A stretch of 64,000 nt of DNA from Actinomadura sp. DC4 (lineage in GTDB: Bacteria; Actinomycetota; Actinomycetes; Streptosporangiales; Streptosporangiaceae). The notes under the pieces are model-generated. The model was not told where the DNA came from. It did no database searches and saw nothing but the letters and a program-made list of their open reading frames with translations. Shown here piece by piece: positions 1 through 10,879 of this stretch (the stretch's first letter is position 1; each line of letters begins with the position of its first letter). The stretch lies in NCBI RefSeq assembly GCF_030406325.1, contig NZ_JAUEQY010000027.1, positions 90,784-154,783 on the forward strand. The letters are read 5' to 3'. Both the position numbers and the translations under genes were made by a program.

Positions 1-300
1 CGTGACCCCGAGCAGGCCCGGATCGGCGAGCGGGTTGCGAGTGAGCGCCTGCATCAACGCACCCGACAACCCCAGACCCACACCCGCCACCAGGCCGAGC
101 GCCGTGCGCGGCACCCGAACCGACCAGATCACGTTGTCGACGACCGCGCTCTTCGGGTGACCGGCGAGCGCGCCCACGACCTGCCCGAACGGCACGTTCC
201 GCGCGCCGAGCGCGAGGGAGAGCACGCAGAGGACGGCCAGCCCGGCGACGAGCCCGGCCAGCAGGAAGACCGGGCGCCCGGCCCGCGGAGGTGTGTTCAT
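1..300 (-). CDS. FecCD-family ferric-siderophore ABC permease, N-terminal part
   Basis: Only the first 100 codons are inside the window; the gene runs off the left edge. The translation has an N-terminal membrane helix (about residues 12-32), then the RVPRT motif and the stretch [20 protein letters not shown], which is the classic FecCD/BtuC permease signature. The family forms the membrane channel of importers for iron-siderophore complexes. The ATG at 300-298 lies one base after the stop codon of the binding-protein gene, so the two are cotranscribed. The ATPase is not visible and probably follows to the left. Confidence 0.93.
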   Translation of the reverse strand, partial: MNTPPRAGRPVFLLAGLVAGLAVLCVLSLALGARNVPFGQVVGALAGHPKSAVVDNVIWSVRVPRTALGLVAGVGLGLSGALMQALTRNPLADPGLLGVT

Positions 301-301
301 C

Positions 302-1354
302 TCAGCCGGCGGTCTGCTCGACCTTGGTGCCGACGTCGCCGTCGACCGCCGCCTTGAGCTGGGGGACCAGCCGGTCGAGCAGGTACGGGAGGCTGAGCAC
401 GGTCACGAAGGAGTACGCCGTTCCGTACGGAGTGTCCTCGCCGACGGCGACCTCGCGGCCCTGCTTGACCACGTTCAGGTCGGTGTAGAGCTTGTCGGCG
501 TGCAGTTTGGGCAGGTCCTTGGCCAGGTTGGCGACCGTCCAGACGATGACCTGCTGGTCGAGCAGGTCCGTACGCTCCTTGCTGATGCTGGCGCCGTACT
601 TGTCGCCGATCAGCTTGTCCAGGCCGGCGGGCAGCGCGAACCCGAGCGAGGACAGCGTCCGCGACCGCGGGTCCTGGCTGCCGTAGACGAAGTAGCCCTC
701 GTACGGCGTGGCGGTGACGGCGCTCTTGCCCGTGAACTCCGGGTTCTCGGACTTGATCTTGGCGAACCGCTGCTCGACGCCGCTGACCAGCTTCTCCGCC
801 GCGGCCTCCTGGCCGAGCGCCTTGCCGATCGTCCTGGTCTGGTCCTCCCACGGGATGCCGAAGTCGTTGTACTGCTTCGGCTGTGCCACGACCGGCGCGA
901 ACTTCGACAGTGTCTCGTACTGCTTCTTCGTCAGCCCTCCGTACAGCGAGAGGATCAGGTCCGGCCGCAGCGCCGCGATCTTCTCGACCTGGGGGCCGGT
1001 CCCGGTGTCCTTGAGGACGGTCGGCAGCGGAGCGCCGTGGAGAGCGCTCCGGGCCCAGGGGCCGATCGCGCCGGGGTAGCCGCCGAACCACTCGGTGGTG
1101 CCGACCGGCACCTTGCCCAGCGCGAGAACGGCGTCCTGGTCGGTGAGCCCGACCGTCACGATCCGCTTCGGCTCCGCCTTGATGGTCGTCGAGCCGTACT
1201 TGTGCGCGATCGTGACGGGGAACGCGGCACCGGCGGCGGCCTTGGCGGCGGGCGCGGAGTCCTTGCCGGATCCGCACGCGGACACCAGGCCGACGACGAG
1301 CAGAAGTGAAGCGAACGCCGCGGCCAGACGCGCGCCCCGGGGAACTACGGGCAT
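302..1354 (-). CDS. Iron-siderophore substrate-binding lipoprotein (FhuD/FepB-like)
   Basis: A 350-residue protein whose first 27 residues form a lipoprotein signal with lipobox LVSAC; Cys27 would be lipidated and anchor it outside the membrane. The rest matches the helical-backbone substrate-binding fold of the Fe3+-siderophore class, with early motifs KRIVTVGL and [13 protein letters not shown] typical of the TroA/FepB superfamily. It should hand ferric siderophore to the adjacent FecCD permease. The start at ATG 1354-1352 is chosen because it has a GAAGGAAG ribosome site and directly begins the signal peptide; a longer reading to 1384 would spoil the signal. A 19-bp iron box lies 87 nt upstream. 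Confidence 0.93.
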   Translation of the reverse strand: MPVVPRGARLAAAFASLLLVVGLVSACGSGKDSAPAAKAAAGAAFPVTIAHKYGSTTIKAEPKRIVTVGLTDQDAVLALGKVPVGTTEWFGGYPGAIGPWARSALHGAPLPTVLKDTGTGPQVEKIAALRPDLILSLYGGLTKKQYETLSKFAPVVAQPKQYNDFGIPWEDQTRTIGKALGQEAAAEKLVSGVEQRFAKIKSENPEFTGKSAVTATPYEGYFVYGSQDPRSRTLSSLGFALPAGLDKLIGDKYGASISKERTDLLDQQVIVWTVANLAKDLPKLHADKLYTDLNVVKQGREVAVGEDTPYGTAYSFVTVLSLPYLLDRLVPQLKAAVDGDVGTKVEQTAG

Positions 1355-1440
1355 GGGGGACTTCCTTCGTTCAGTACCTCGCACGAGACCTCCGGCCGAG
1401 CCGACGCGAGGCGTGCCGCAGCCAGGAAGGTCTACCTAAC

Positions 1441-1459
1441 TTAGGGAAGCCTAACCTAA
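1441..1459 (-). promoter_or_regulatory. Iron box (DmdR/IdeR operator)
   Basis: On the minus strand the 19 bases read TTAGGTTAGGCTTCCCTAA, a near-perfect match to the actinobacterial iron-box consensus TTAGGTTAGGCTAACCTAA. It lies upstream of the siderophore-binding lipoprotein gene, so the importer is predicted to be repressed by a DmdR/IdeR-type regulator when iron is plentiful. A further TTAGG-like half (1436-1440) extends the site on one side. Confidence 0.88.
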
Positions 1460-1490
1460 TGATCGCTCAGCCGGAAATATGCGCCGCTTG

Positions 1491-2144
1491 TCACGGAGTG
1501 TCCGGTTGGCGGCGGCTCCCTCGTGGCCGAGCCTCCGACAGCAGCAGGGCGGCGGCATGCTCGACGACCATGTCCAGGTCGTCGCCCAGGGCGCCGGCCA
1601 GCCATTGCTGGGCCAGTTCGACCATGGCGCCCGTGAACATGGCGGCACCCACCCGTGCCAGGTACGGATCGACGGCCGGGCGGGCCTGGACCTCCTGCTG
1701 CAGGACCGCGTCGGTCAACGTCGCCTGGGTGGCCAGGCGGCGTTCGGCCAGCACCCGGTTGGCGCGCGCCTCGGTGAACAGCACCCGCCCCCGGCGAGGG
1801 TCGGCCGAGCTGAAGGAGAGCACGCCGCGGATGCCGGCCCGGAGCCGTACGGCCAGGTCGTCGCCTGCGGTGTCCAGTGCCACCCGGAGCTGCTCGGTCA
1901 GTTCGGACGCGACCCTGTCGTACACCGCGCCGAGCAGCTCGTCGGTGTCGGCGAAGCTCTCGTGGAAGTAACGGGCGTGCAGCCGGCCGGCCCGGCACAC
2001 GGCGCGAAGCGACACTCCGGCCTCGCCCTCGGACCCGAACAGCACGAACGCCGCCTCGACCAGCCGGTTGCGGCGCTCGCTGCGGCGGTCGGCCAGCGGC
2101 ACACCCGCCCACTCGGTCGCCGTCGTTCGCGCGTCGTTGGCCAC
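1491..2144 (-). CDS. TetR-family transcriptional regulator
   Basis: A 217-residue protein with an N-terminal TetR helix-turn-helix (about residues 20-65: RRNRLVEAAFVLFGSEGEAG, then HARYFHESFADTDELL), followed by a helical ligand-binding domain. It is transcribed divergently from the MpaB-type oxygenase gene, and the 81-bp gap holds an inverted repeat suited to a TetR dimer. This suggests it represses its neighbour and itself in response to an unknown ligand. Its 3' end faces the iron box, but I see no link with iron. Confidence 0.9.
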   Translation of the reverse strand: MANDARTTATEWAGVPLADRRSERRNRLVEAAFVLFGSEGEAGVSLRAVCRAGRLHARYFHESFADTDELLGAVYDRVASELTEQLRVALDTAGDDLAVRLRAGIRGVLSFSSADPRRGRVLFTEARANRVLAERRLATQATLTDAVLQQEVQARPAVDPYLARVGAAMFTGAMVELAQQWLAGALGDDLDMVVEHAAALLLSEARPRGSRRQPDTP

Positions 2145-2177
2145 CGGCTCAGCCTATCGGCGGGTTGTGGTCACGCC

Positions 2178-2211
2178 TGTAGCCAAAGTAGTCTGGCTAC
2201 ACTCGTAGCCA
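2178..2211. promoter_or_regulatory. Inverted repeat, probable TetR operator
   Basis: TGTAGCC (2178-2184) and GGCTACA (2195-2201) form a perfect 7-bp inverted repeat with a 10-bp spacer, and a third GTAGCCA copy follows at 2205-2211, just before the ribosome site of the oxygenase gene. The position between divergent genes, one a TetR regulator, supports an operator role. Confidence 0.7.
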
Positions 2212-2225
2212 GAAAGGGAGCCGAC

Positions 2226-3245
2226 ATGTCCCTGCCGCCGCGCCGAACGCTCACCCGTCCCCTCGCCGACCGGATCGACCGGTACTTCGACATCGAGGTG
2301 CGGTCCCGTTTCTTCAAGAGACTGGAGTTCGCCGGTCCCGCGGGCGACCCCGGCTGGTTCGGCCCGGACAGCGCGGTCTGGTACGTCCACTCCCACCTGC
2401 CGACACTGTCGTTCGGGCTGGCCTGCGCCGCCTACCTGGAGGGCCTGGACCCCAGCATCCACTGGATGGCCGCCGACCACTCGCGGCTGACCGCCAGGGA
2501 TTCCGCCGGCCGCCCGACGGGGGAGCTCGACATGGAGGGAGCGGCCGTACGCTTCGGGCACTCCCTGTCGTTCTTCATCGGCACCGCCTATGGCTCCACC
2601 GAGACCGCCGAGCGCCTCGCCCGTACGGTCCGCGCCATGCACCACACCGTCAAGGGCACCCGCCCCGACGGCCTGGCCTACGACGCCGACGATCCCGGCT
2701 GGCTCCGCTGGAACTACGCCACCGTCGTCTGGGGACTGGCCACCGCGCACGAGCGCTATCACCCCCGCCCGCTTCGCGGGGCGGCGCTGGACGGCTACTA
2801 CCGCGAGTTCGTCCGCGTCGGCCACGCCCTCGGCGGCACCGACCTGCCCACCACCAAGGCCGAGACCCTCGACTGCCTGCGCGCCTATCTGCCTCGCCTG
2901 GCCGTCACCCCCGGCAAGGCCGACCGCACCGGCCCGAACCTCCGGGGCACCCCCACCACCCTCCTGACCGGGCGCTCCATGGACTGGGCCATCCGCGACA
3001 CCCTCCCCGAGTGGGCCGCGCGCATGGTCATGTACCGGCCGCCGGGCCCCGTACGCCGCCGGGCCCGCCGCGCCGCCCTCCGGCTGGCCCTGAGCACCCC
3101 GCACGCCATCACCGGCCCGATCGAGGAGTTCCGCCAGGCGCAGGCCAGGGTCGCCGCCGGCACCACCACGGCACCCGTCACCCCCGCCTACCGGCCCGGC
3201 TCCGACCCCGTCCGCACGCGCGCCGAGGTCGAGGCCACGACCTGA
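2226..3245 (+). CDS. Oxygenase MpaB family protein (DUF2236)
   Basis: A 339-residue soluble protein of the ER/MpaB/DUF2236 family, which includes latex-clearing protein and fungal MpaB, haem-containing oxygenases. Recognisable features are the conserved FGPDSAVWYVHSHL region (about residues 44-57) and the WNYATVVWGLATAHERY region with its histidine (about 160-176). The substrate is unknown. The ATG at 2226 follows an AAAGGGAG ribosome site. It is divergent from the TetR gene, whose likely operator overlaps its promoter, so expression is probably ligand-induced. Confidence 0.85.
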   Translation: MSLPPRRTLTRPLADRIDRYFDIEVRSRFFKRLEFAGPAGDPGWFGPDSAVWYVHSHLPTLSFGLACAAYLEGLDPSIHWMAADHSRLTARDSAGRPTGELDMEGAAVRFGHSLSFFIGTAYGSTETAERLARTVRAMHHTVKGTRPDGLAYDADDPGWLRWNYATVVWGLATAHERYHPRPLRGAALDGYYREFVRVGHALGGTDLPTTKAETLDCLRAYLPRLAVTPGKADRTGPNLRGTPTTLLTGRSMDWAIRDTLPEWAARMVMYRPPGPVRRRARRAALRLALSTPHAITGPIEEFRQAQARVAAGTTTAPVTPAYRPGSDPVRTRAEVEATT

Positions 3246-3295
3246 GCCGCGCGCCGCAGCCGCGGAAGCGCAGGACACAGAACAGGGAGCACAGG

Positions 3296-3766
3296 GTGAT
3301 CGACGGAATCCGGCTGGAGTACGACTGGCAGGGCGACCGCTATCTGGTGCGGCAGACGGAGGAGACGCGAATCCCGGGCGCGGAGGCCGTGCGCGTCGAG
3401 GTGGTGCGCATCAGCACGCACGGCGTGGACCTCCTCGGCGACCACGCGGACCCGAACGCGGCGGAAGAGTGGTACTTCGACCACCTGGCCACCCGGATCC
3501 TGTCCGCGCAGGGGCGGCTGGCGACCTTGCGCATCGCCGCCGTCGAGGCCGCGGTCGTCCCCGACGCTCACCGCGTGCACCTGGCGGCACGTGGCGCCGG
3601 GTTCGGCGCACTGGCATCGGCCTTCCCCGGACGCGACGCGGCCATGGCGGCGTGGGCGGAACTGGCCCACGACCTCGCGCTGGACGCCGGCCGCGGGCAC
3701 CCTGCGCCGAACGGCGGCGGGGCGCCGGCGACGCACGCGGCGACACGCGGCCCGGGACCGTACTGA
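3296..3766 (+). CDS. Hypothetical protein, 156 residues
   Basis: A soluble protein that I do not recognise. It starts with the GTG at 3296, preceded by GGGAG at a good distance. The N-terminal half (IRLEYDWQGDRYLV, EVVRISTHGVDLLGD) looks like a beta-rich domain; the middle is helical and the C-terminal 25 residues are a low-complexity Gly/Pro/Ala tail. It lies 50 nt downstream of the oxygenase gene on the same strand, so it may be cotranscribed. There is no signal peptide or membrane helix. Confidence 0.7.
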   Translation: MIDGIRLEYDWQGDRYLVRQTEETRIPGAEAVRVEVVRISTHGVDLLGDHADPNAAEEWYFDHLATRILSAQGRLATLRIAAVEAAVVPDAHRVHLAARGAGFGALASAFPGRDAAMAAWAELAHDLALDAGRGHPAPNGGGAPATHAATRGPGPY

Positions 3767-3781
3767 CCGCCCGGCGGGTGC

Positions 3782-5086
3782 TCACCCGGGCTGATCGGGC
3801 CCGCGCGGCGCGTGGCGCCCGGAGTCGAACGGCTTGTAGCAGGTGAAACGGTTCTGTGGGTCGTCGGGCATCCATTCGAGCAGGACGGTGGTGGCGTCGT
3901 CGGACAGGCGGTCGTCCTGGAAGCCGACGATGGCGCGGTTGAGGCGGCGCAGTGTCTCGGACGCGGACAGGCCGGCGGAGCTGTGGCGGATGATGAAGTC
4001 GCTGAGACGCCGCTGGCCGAACGGGCCCCCGACGGCGGAGCGGCCTTCGACGACGCCGTCGGTGTAGAGGAGGACCCGATCGCCGGGCTGGAGCTGTTCG
4101 GTGTGGGTGGGCGGCCGCGTGCCGGGGACGGCGGCGCGGTCGTGACCGGCCAGGCCGAGCGGCAGGCAGGGGTCACGGGGCAGCTCCTTGACCACCTTGT
4201 TCTCCCGGATCAGCAGCGGCGACGGGTGGCCGCAGGTGATCCAGCGCAGCTCGCCGGTGCCGACGTCCAGGTCGCACACGAGCGCGGTGGCGAACCGCGA
4301 GTCGTCGAACTGGTCCGCGACGGCGCTGTCGGCGGCGGCGACGATGTCGGCCAGGTCGCCGCCGGCGCGGCGGGTGTTGCGGCAGGCCGCGATGGCGACG
4401 CTCGCGATCAGCCCGGCGGCGAGGTCGTGGCCGGTCGCGTCCAGGAGCGACAGGTGAAGGTGATCGCCGAGCAGCGCGTAGTCGAACGCGTCGCCGCCGA
4501 CGTCATAGGCCGGTTCGAGAGCGGCGCAGATGACGACCTGTGGCGTGGCGAACGTGGTGGGGCCCATGAACGCCCAGACCATCTCCGCCGGCAGCGTCAA
4601 CGGCCGGTCACGCCGTACCTGCGCGAAGGTGTCGCTGTAGCGGCTCTTGCTGATCACCAGTACGCCGGTGAGCGAGGCCAGCGCCCGGCAGCGGGCCAGC
4701 GTCACCTCGGTGATCTCATCGACGATGAGCTCCATCACACCGAGGCGCTCGGTCCCGTCCGTCAACGGCACCCACAGCCGGTGGGAGGACGTTTCGCCGA
4801 CGGTGCCGTCCGCCTGGTGAACGGCGACCGTCTGGAACGCGCGTCCGGCCAGGGTCGACTCGATCGCCAGCGCCTGCCCGGGATCGGATCCGCCGCCGGG
4901 TACCGGGTAGAGATGGCGTTGTTGCAGGTCGGCCAGGTAGATCCGGACCTGCTCGATCCCCAGGGCGCGAGACTCCTCCTCCAGCGCCGTCGTCAGGTCG
5001 TCCGGGCGCATGAGGTGCGCCCGCGCGAGCAGAGCCGTCAGGCATCTGCCGAGCAGGGCGTCATCCGAAGAGGTGTCGCCGGTCAC
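3782..5086 (-). CDS. GAF-like/SpoIIE-type PP2C phosphatase
   Basis: About 434 residues. The N-terminal half is a GAF-like sensor (LTTALEEESRALGIEQVRIY, then VMELIVDEITEV). The C-terminal half is a SpoIIE-type PP2C serine phosphatase with metal-binding motifs VGGDAFDY, LLDATGHDLAAG, LLYTDGVVEGR and LSDDATTVLLEW. Such proteins (RsbU-like) dephosphorylate anti-anti-sigma factors. I chose GTG 5086-5084, preceded by GGGGAGG, because a longer reading to 5254 would run across the 5193-5227 hairpin terminator of the next gene. No partner anti-anti-sigma factor is adjacent. Confidence 0.88.
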   Translation of the reverse strand: MTGDTSSDDALLGRCLTALLARAHLMRPDDLTTALEEESRALGIEQVRIYLADLQQRHLYPVPGGGSDPGQALAIESTLAGRAFQTVAVHQADGTVGETSSHRLWVPLTDGTERLGVMELIVDEITEVTLARCRALASLTGVLVISKSRYSDTFAQVRRDRPLTLPAEMVWAFMGPTTFATPQVVICAALEPAYDVGGDAFDYALLGDHLHLSLLDATGHDLAAGLIASVAIAACRNTRRAGGDLADIVAAADSAVADQFDDSRFATALVCDLDVGTGELRWITCGHPSPLLIRENKVVKELPRDPCLPLGLAGHDRAAVPGTRPPTHTEQLQPGDRVLLYTDGVVEGRSAVGGPFGQRRLSDFIIRHSSAGLSASETLRRLNRAIVGFQDDRLSDDATTVLLEWMPDDPQNRFTCYKPFDSGRHAPRGPDQPG

Positions 5087-5192
5087 CGCTAACTCGGCCT
5101 CCCCATTCTGGGGTGTCTTGGCGTGTTTCCTCCCCAGCGGAAGCACGTCGCTGGTTGTAAGGCCTACCCGCTGCGGCAGGCTGCGCGCACGT

Positions 5193-5227
5193 GTGAGGCC
5201 CGCGCCGTCGGTCGGCGCGGGCCTCAC
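5193..5227 (-). terminator. Hairpin terminator of the secreted-protein gene
   Basis: A perfect 15-bp GC-rich stem (5193-5207 with 5213-5227) and 5-nt loop, 15 nt after the stop of the minus-strand secreted-protein gene. It has no U tract, as is common in actinomycetes. Confidence 0.8.
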
Positions 5228-5241
5228 TGTGCCGGAGCGGG

Positions 5242-5607
5242 TCAGAAGCCGCAATAGAGGTTGGAGCCGTAGCCGGGCAGCAGGGAGTCCTTCACCCAGC
5301 CGGCCGAACCATCGGAGTTGTTCCGGACGTAGGTCCAGGTTCCGTTCTCGCCGCTTGTGAAGCAGTGGTAGTCCAGCTCGTCCTGGTTGTCGGCCCAGCC
5401 TCTGACGCCGCAGCCCGTACTGGAGCCGGAACGCTCGTTCGCGCTGACGCCCGCCGGCATCCTCGGCCAGCCGCTGGCGTCGATGTCAGCGGGGGCGGCA
5501 CGGCCGCAGGAGGCGCTCGCCGACGCCGTCCCCGCGGTGCCGGCCACCAGCCCGGTCGAAGCGGTGAGCGCCGCCACCGCCAGCGTCACCCCGCGTGTTA
5601 CTCGCAT
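5242..5607 (-). CDS. Small secreted protein, SH3-like
   Basis: A 121-residue precursor with a signal peptide (MRVTRGVTLAVAALTASTGL, then an AGTASASA cleavage region) and a mature part of about 88 residues holding four cysteines, enough for two disulfides. The mature part has the pattern YHCFTSGENGTWTYVRN and GWVKDSLLPGYGS, close to the small bacterial SH3-type domains of secreted actinomycete proteins. The inner ATG at 5607-5605 is chosen because GAAAGGA precedes it and the signal peptide starts there. It is monocistronic, with its own terminator. Confidence 0.85.
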   Translation of the reverse strand: MRVTRGVTLAVAALTASTGLVAGTAGTASASASCGRAAPADIDASGWPRMPAGVSANERSGSSTGCGVRGWADNQDELDYHCFTSGENGTWTYVRNNSDGSAGWVKDSLLPGYGSNLYCGF

Positions 5608-5812
5608 GATCTGATCCTTTCTACACTCCGTCACCGCTGGTCTGAGGCCCTTGTGAAATTGCGGATGTCTCTCGCCTTTCCCCTCCGTGGAGATTCCTGT
5701 TCGCTGTGCGTCGGGCCATCTGAAGTCTCCCTATGGGGGTTTTCGGCCTCAAGCCATGTATCCGTGAATAAAAGCCTCTCGAAACGGCGATAGATAAATA
5801 CGGGAGTCCGCG

Positions 5813-6799
5813 GTGAAGATCGGATCCATGATTCGCCTCTACTTCACCGCCGCCGACCTAAGGAAGATCACCTTCGCGGCGGACTTGAACGCGCTGGTGG
5901 AGATCGCGTTGAGTGTTCACCGGCTCCATCGCTGGCGCGCCGGTGGGGCCCAGCCGCGCCGGGGGACTCTGCGGTGGCATCGTGAGCTGGGAAGCAGCCT
6001 GGAAGAACGCGCGGGCGTCCTCTTCGACCTGATACCGCGCAGGCCAGGCGACTGGATGCCGTGTTTTCTCTTCGAGCCGAGCATCAGCGATCTGGCCGAG
6101 GCCGTCGAACTGGTCGGCCAGGCGCCTGCCGCCCAGGTCGCCGCCGACGTGAGCCGGTTGGCGCCGTTCCAGAGGTCCAGCCGGCGGGTCCAGGCACTGG
6201 CGAGCGGTGCGGCCGGATCCAGGAAGGCCCTCGCCGACGATCTGTGCACTTACTTCGACTCGTCGCTGGCGTCTTCCTGGTCCCAGATCCGGGCCACCAC
6301 GGTCACCGACCGCGCGCTTCGCTCGGAGATTCTCTTACAGGGCGGAATCGACGCCCTGTTCGGCACGCTCGGTTTCGGAGTGCGCTGGGAGCCGCCGACT
6401 CTGCACATTCCAGCCCCGTTCACAGCCGACATCCACCTGGAGGGACGTGGGCTGCTGTTGCTGTCGTCGTACTTCACGATCGCGTCGGTGGGAATGGACT
6501 CTCCGAACTGGCCCCCGGTCCTGGTCTACCCGATGTACCTGGGAGGCCGGCCGGACGACGGGACGGACGCCCTCGGCCCTCTGCTCGGCCGTACCCGGGC
6601 GGCCGTCCTGGCCTCTCTCCGCATGCCGGCCACCACGACGTCGCTGGCCGGCCGCGCCGGCGTCTCCGTGTCCTCCGCGAGCCAGCACACCACGGCACTT
6701 CGCAACGCCGGACTCATCTCCACGATCAGACGCGGCCTCGTCGTCGAGCACACGCTGACTCCGCTCGGGGCGGCCCTGCTGCACGGCAACTCGATGTGA
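5813..6799 (+). CDS. ArsR-like winged-helix regulator (DUF5937 type)
   Basis: A 328-residue regulator. The opening MIRLYFTAADLRKITFA and long helical N-terminal domain match actinomycete DUF5937 regulators; the winged helix is near the C terminus (TTSLAGRAGVSVSSASQHTT, then LRNAGLISTIRRGLVVEHTL). I chose GTG 5813 because GGGAG lies 7 nt upstream; ATG 5828 is the alternative. An in-frame TTA codon occurs at 6335-6337 (codon 175), so translation may depend on a UUA-reading tRNA such as bldA. It sits 158 nt upstream of the prenyltransferase gene and is the likely pathway regulator. Confidence 0.85.
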   Translation: MKIGSMIRLYFTAADLRKITFAADLNALVEIALSVHRLHRWRAGGAQPRRGTLRWHRELGSSLEERAGVLFDLIPRRPGDWMPCFLFEPSISDLAEAVELVGQAPAAQVAADVSRLAPFQRSSRRVQALASGAAGSRKALADDLCTYFDSSLASSWSQIRATTVTDRALRSEILLQGGIDALFGTLGFGVRWEPPTLHIPAPFTADIHLEGRGLLLLSSYFTIASVGMDSPNWPPVLVYPMYLGGRPDDGTDALGPLLGRTRAAVLASLRMPATTTSLAGRAGVSVSSASQHTTALRNAGLISTIRRGLVVEHTLTPLGAALLHGNSM

Positions 6800-6957
6800 C
6801 CGTCCGTCTGCCCGATGACGGCCTGATCAGTGATTCACACGGCAATATCGTCATGTGATAATGCCTATGCCTCTTATGTGCGGTTAACCGTTCACGGTCC
6901 GATTCGTGGTCCTTTTCGCCTCCCCACACGTCGTCCCTGCTCAGGCCAGGGGATCCT

Positions 6958-8034
6958 ATGGACTGCTCCAGTGACCACATCGCCGAGGGGACCCTCGGCG
7001 GATTCACCGCCCGTCAGCTACTCCGGCTCTGCCACGTCCTCCGTCTCGACCCTGCCGTCGCGGGCCGGTACGCGGACGATCTGGTCGGGTCACTGGGCTC
7101 TGCGGCTCGGCGTCCGCTCTCCCTGCCGCCGGCCTCGCCCAGCTTCGTGGCCGACGACCACACGCCGGTGGAGTTCTCGCTGTCGTTCAGGTCCGGCGCG
7201 GACCCGGTGCTTCGGGTGCTGCTGGAGCCGGGGTCCGCCTTCGGCGACCTGGCCGAGAACGGGCGCCATGGATGGCGTGCCGTACGCGCGATGGCCCGGC
7301 GCTGGGGTCATGCCTGCGACCGGCTCGACGCCCTGGAGGACCTGTTCTTACCCGCCGATCCGCGGGGCCCCTTCGCTCTGTGGTGCGCGCTGGAGCTGGG
7401 CCCGGGCGGCGCCCCCAAGCTGAAGGTGTACCTGAACCCGTCGGCGAACGGCGCGGACCGTGCCGCCGAGACGGTGCGTGAGGCACTCGGCGCGCTCGGC
7501 CGTCACGAGGCGTTCGCCACCCTGCCGGCGGGGGACGCCTACCCGTTCCTCGCCCTCGACCTGGGCCACGGGCCCTCATCCCGGGTGAAGGTCTACATCA
7601 AGCACGACGACCTCACCGCCGGTGAGGCGGGCGGTCTCCCGCGAATGGAACCCGGTCCTCCGCGCGAGACGCTGACGGAGTTCCTCCGCGTCGCGGCCGG
7701 GCACGGCACCGGCGTACTGGGGGTCGTGGGCTGTCACTCCTTCACCGAGATGACCACGGCCCGGCCGAGCGGGTTCACCCTGCACCTCCCGATCCGGACC
7801 TGTGTCCGGCACGACGGGGAGGCGTACGCCCGGACGGTGTCCGTACTCGAACGTCACGGAATGGACCCCGAACCGCTCACCAGGTCGCTGGCCGCTCTCA
7901 CCGCACGCCGGCCGGAGGACGGATCCGGCCTCATCGCCTACCTCGCGCTGGTGCACGAGAAGGCCCGGCCGCCGCGCGTGACCGCCTACCTCTCCTGCGA
8001 GGCGTACGGAGTCCAGCCCCCGAGGTACCCCTGA
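6958..8034 (+). CDS. DMATS-type aromatic (indole) prenyltransferase
   Basis: A 358-residue ABBA-fold prenyltransferase of the tryptophan dimethylallyltransferase (DMATS) class. Repeated motifs typical of the barrel strands are visible: LKVYLNPSANG, VKVYIKHDDL and VTAYLSCEAYGVQPP. The family transfers an allyl group such as dimethylallyl to tryptophan or another aromatic, usually without metal. The next gene, 18 nt downstream, is a tryptophan halogenase, so the shared substrate is probably (halo)tryptophan. Codon 131 (7348-7350) is TTA, suggesting developmental translational control. The regiochemistry of prenylation cannot be read from sequence alone. Confidence 0.9.
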   Translation: MDCSSDHIAEGTLGGFTARQLLRLCHVLRLDPAVAGRYADDLVGSLGSAARRPLSLPPASPSFVADDHTPVEFSLSFRSGADPVLRVLLEPGSAFGDLAENGRHGWRAVRAMARRWGHACDRLDALEDLFLPADPRGPFALWCALELGPGGAPKLKVYLNPSANGADRAAETVREALGALGRHEAFATLPAGDAYPFLALDLGHGPSSRVKVYIKHDDLTAGEAGGLPRMEPGPPRETLTEFLRVAAGHGTGVLGVVGCHSFTEMTTARPSGFTLHLPIRTCVRHDGEAYARTVSVLERHGMDPEPLTRSLAALTARRPEDGSGLIAYLALVHEKARPPRVTAYLSCEAYGVQPPRYP

Positions 8035-9940
<1,906 letters not shown>

Positions 9941-10015
9941 CGAGATGACTTGCGCGGCGGCAAATTTTGTAGCAAGTTATGTATTGCTACGAAAGTTCGG
10001 GACATTGGAGTCGCG

Positions 10016-10879
10016 ATGGGTACGTCATTACTGCTGTACGCCGTGTTCATCCCGCTCGGAGTGCTCGTCATCACCCTGATCGTGCTGTGGACTCTTCGCT
10101 CGGCGGCGGACCGTTGGCTGGAGTCGTTCCGTAAGCGGACCGGGGTGGTTCTCAACGCCGAGCAGGAGTCGCGAGCGCGTCGGCGGGTGCGTCGGCGGAA
10201 CCTCTACAGCGGCTGGGGTACGGGTCTGGGCATGCTCGCGCTTTTTGAAGGCGACGCGTGCGCCCACTATCTCGGCCTGCCCGGCCGGTACTCCTTCCTG
10301 CTGTTCGCGATCCTGTGGTGTGGGTGGTTGGTCGGTACGAACATCGGGGACATCCGGTGGGTCCGGAGGAACCAGGAGCCGGTCCGGGTCGCGCACGCTC
10401 GGTCGGTCGGCGTCGCCGACTACGTCAGTCCGGTGATGGCGACGTTGACGCGTGGCCTCGCGCTGTCTCCGCTCGTGCTCGTGGGAGTGGCGACGTTTCT
10501 GCCGGGGCGCGGCCAGTCGGCCGGCTTGCTGACGCTTCTCGTGGTGTCCTTACTGCTGGCGGGCTATATGGTCGTGATGGAGACGGTCCAGCGCTGGCTG
10601 GCCATCCAGCCGCAGCGGGCCGGCACGGAGGAAGAACTGATCCTGGAGGATGCTCTGCGCGCGGAGACGTTGCAGTCGATGGCCGCGGCCCCTGCGGCGT
10701 TCGGCGTCATGGCCTCGTGCGCGGGCTGGTCGCTGATAGGAGATCGGCCGGCCGCCGCCGGGCTGGGTTCGGTGCCCTTCGTCTTCTTCGTCGTCTCCGT
10801 CGGCTCGGTGGTGTTGCTCCAGAATCGTCTGGGGTATCGCTTCCACCGGAAGATCTGGGCCGAGCGTGATCACGCTTGA
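10016..10879 (+). CDS. Multi-pass membrane protein, unknown
   Basis: A 287-residue membrane protein with about six hydrophobic segments (starting near residues 3, 85, 140, 165, 230 and 255) and a basic cytoplasmic loop (ESRARRRVRRRNLY). I do not recognise the family. The next gene, a YtrA-type GntR regulator, overlaps it by 14 nt; YtrA regulators usually control an adjacent membrane or ABC transport protein, so this protein is their likely target. It carries two in-frame TTA codons (10028-10030 and 10550-10552). ATG 10016 follows TTGGAG. Confidence 0.85.
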   Translation: MGTSLLLYAVFIPLGVLVITLIVLWTLRSAADRWLESFRKRTGVVLNAEQESRARRRVRRRNLYSGWGTGLGMLALFEGDACAHYLGLPGRYSFLLFAILWCGWLVGTNIGDIRWVRRNQEPVRVAHARSVGVADYVSPVMATLTRGLALSPLVLVGVATFLPGRGQSAGLLTLLVVSLLLAGYMVVMETVQRWLAIQPQRAGTEEELILEDALRAETLQSMAAAPAAFGVMASCAGWSLIGDRPAAAGLGSVPFVFFVVSVGSVVLLQNRLGYRFHRKIWAERDHA

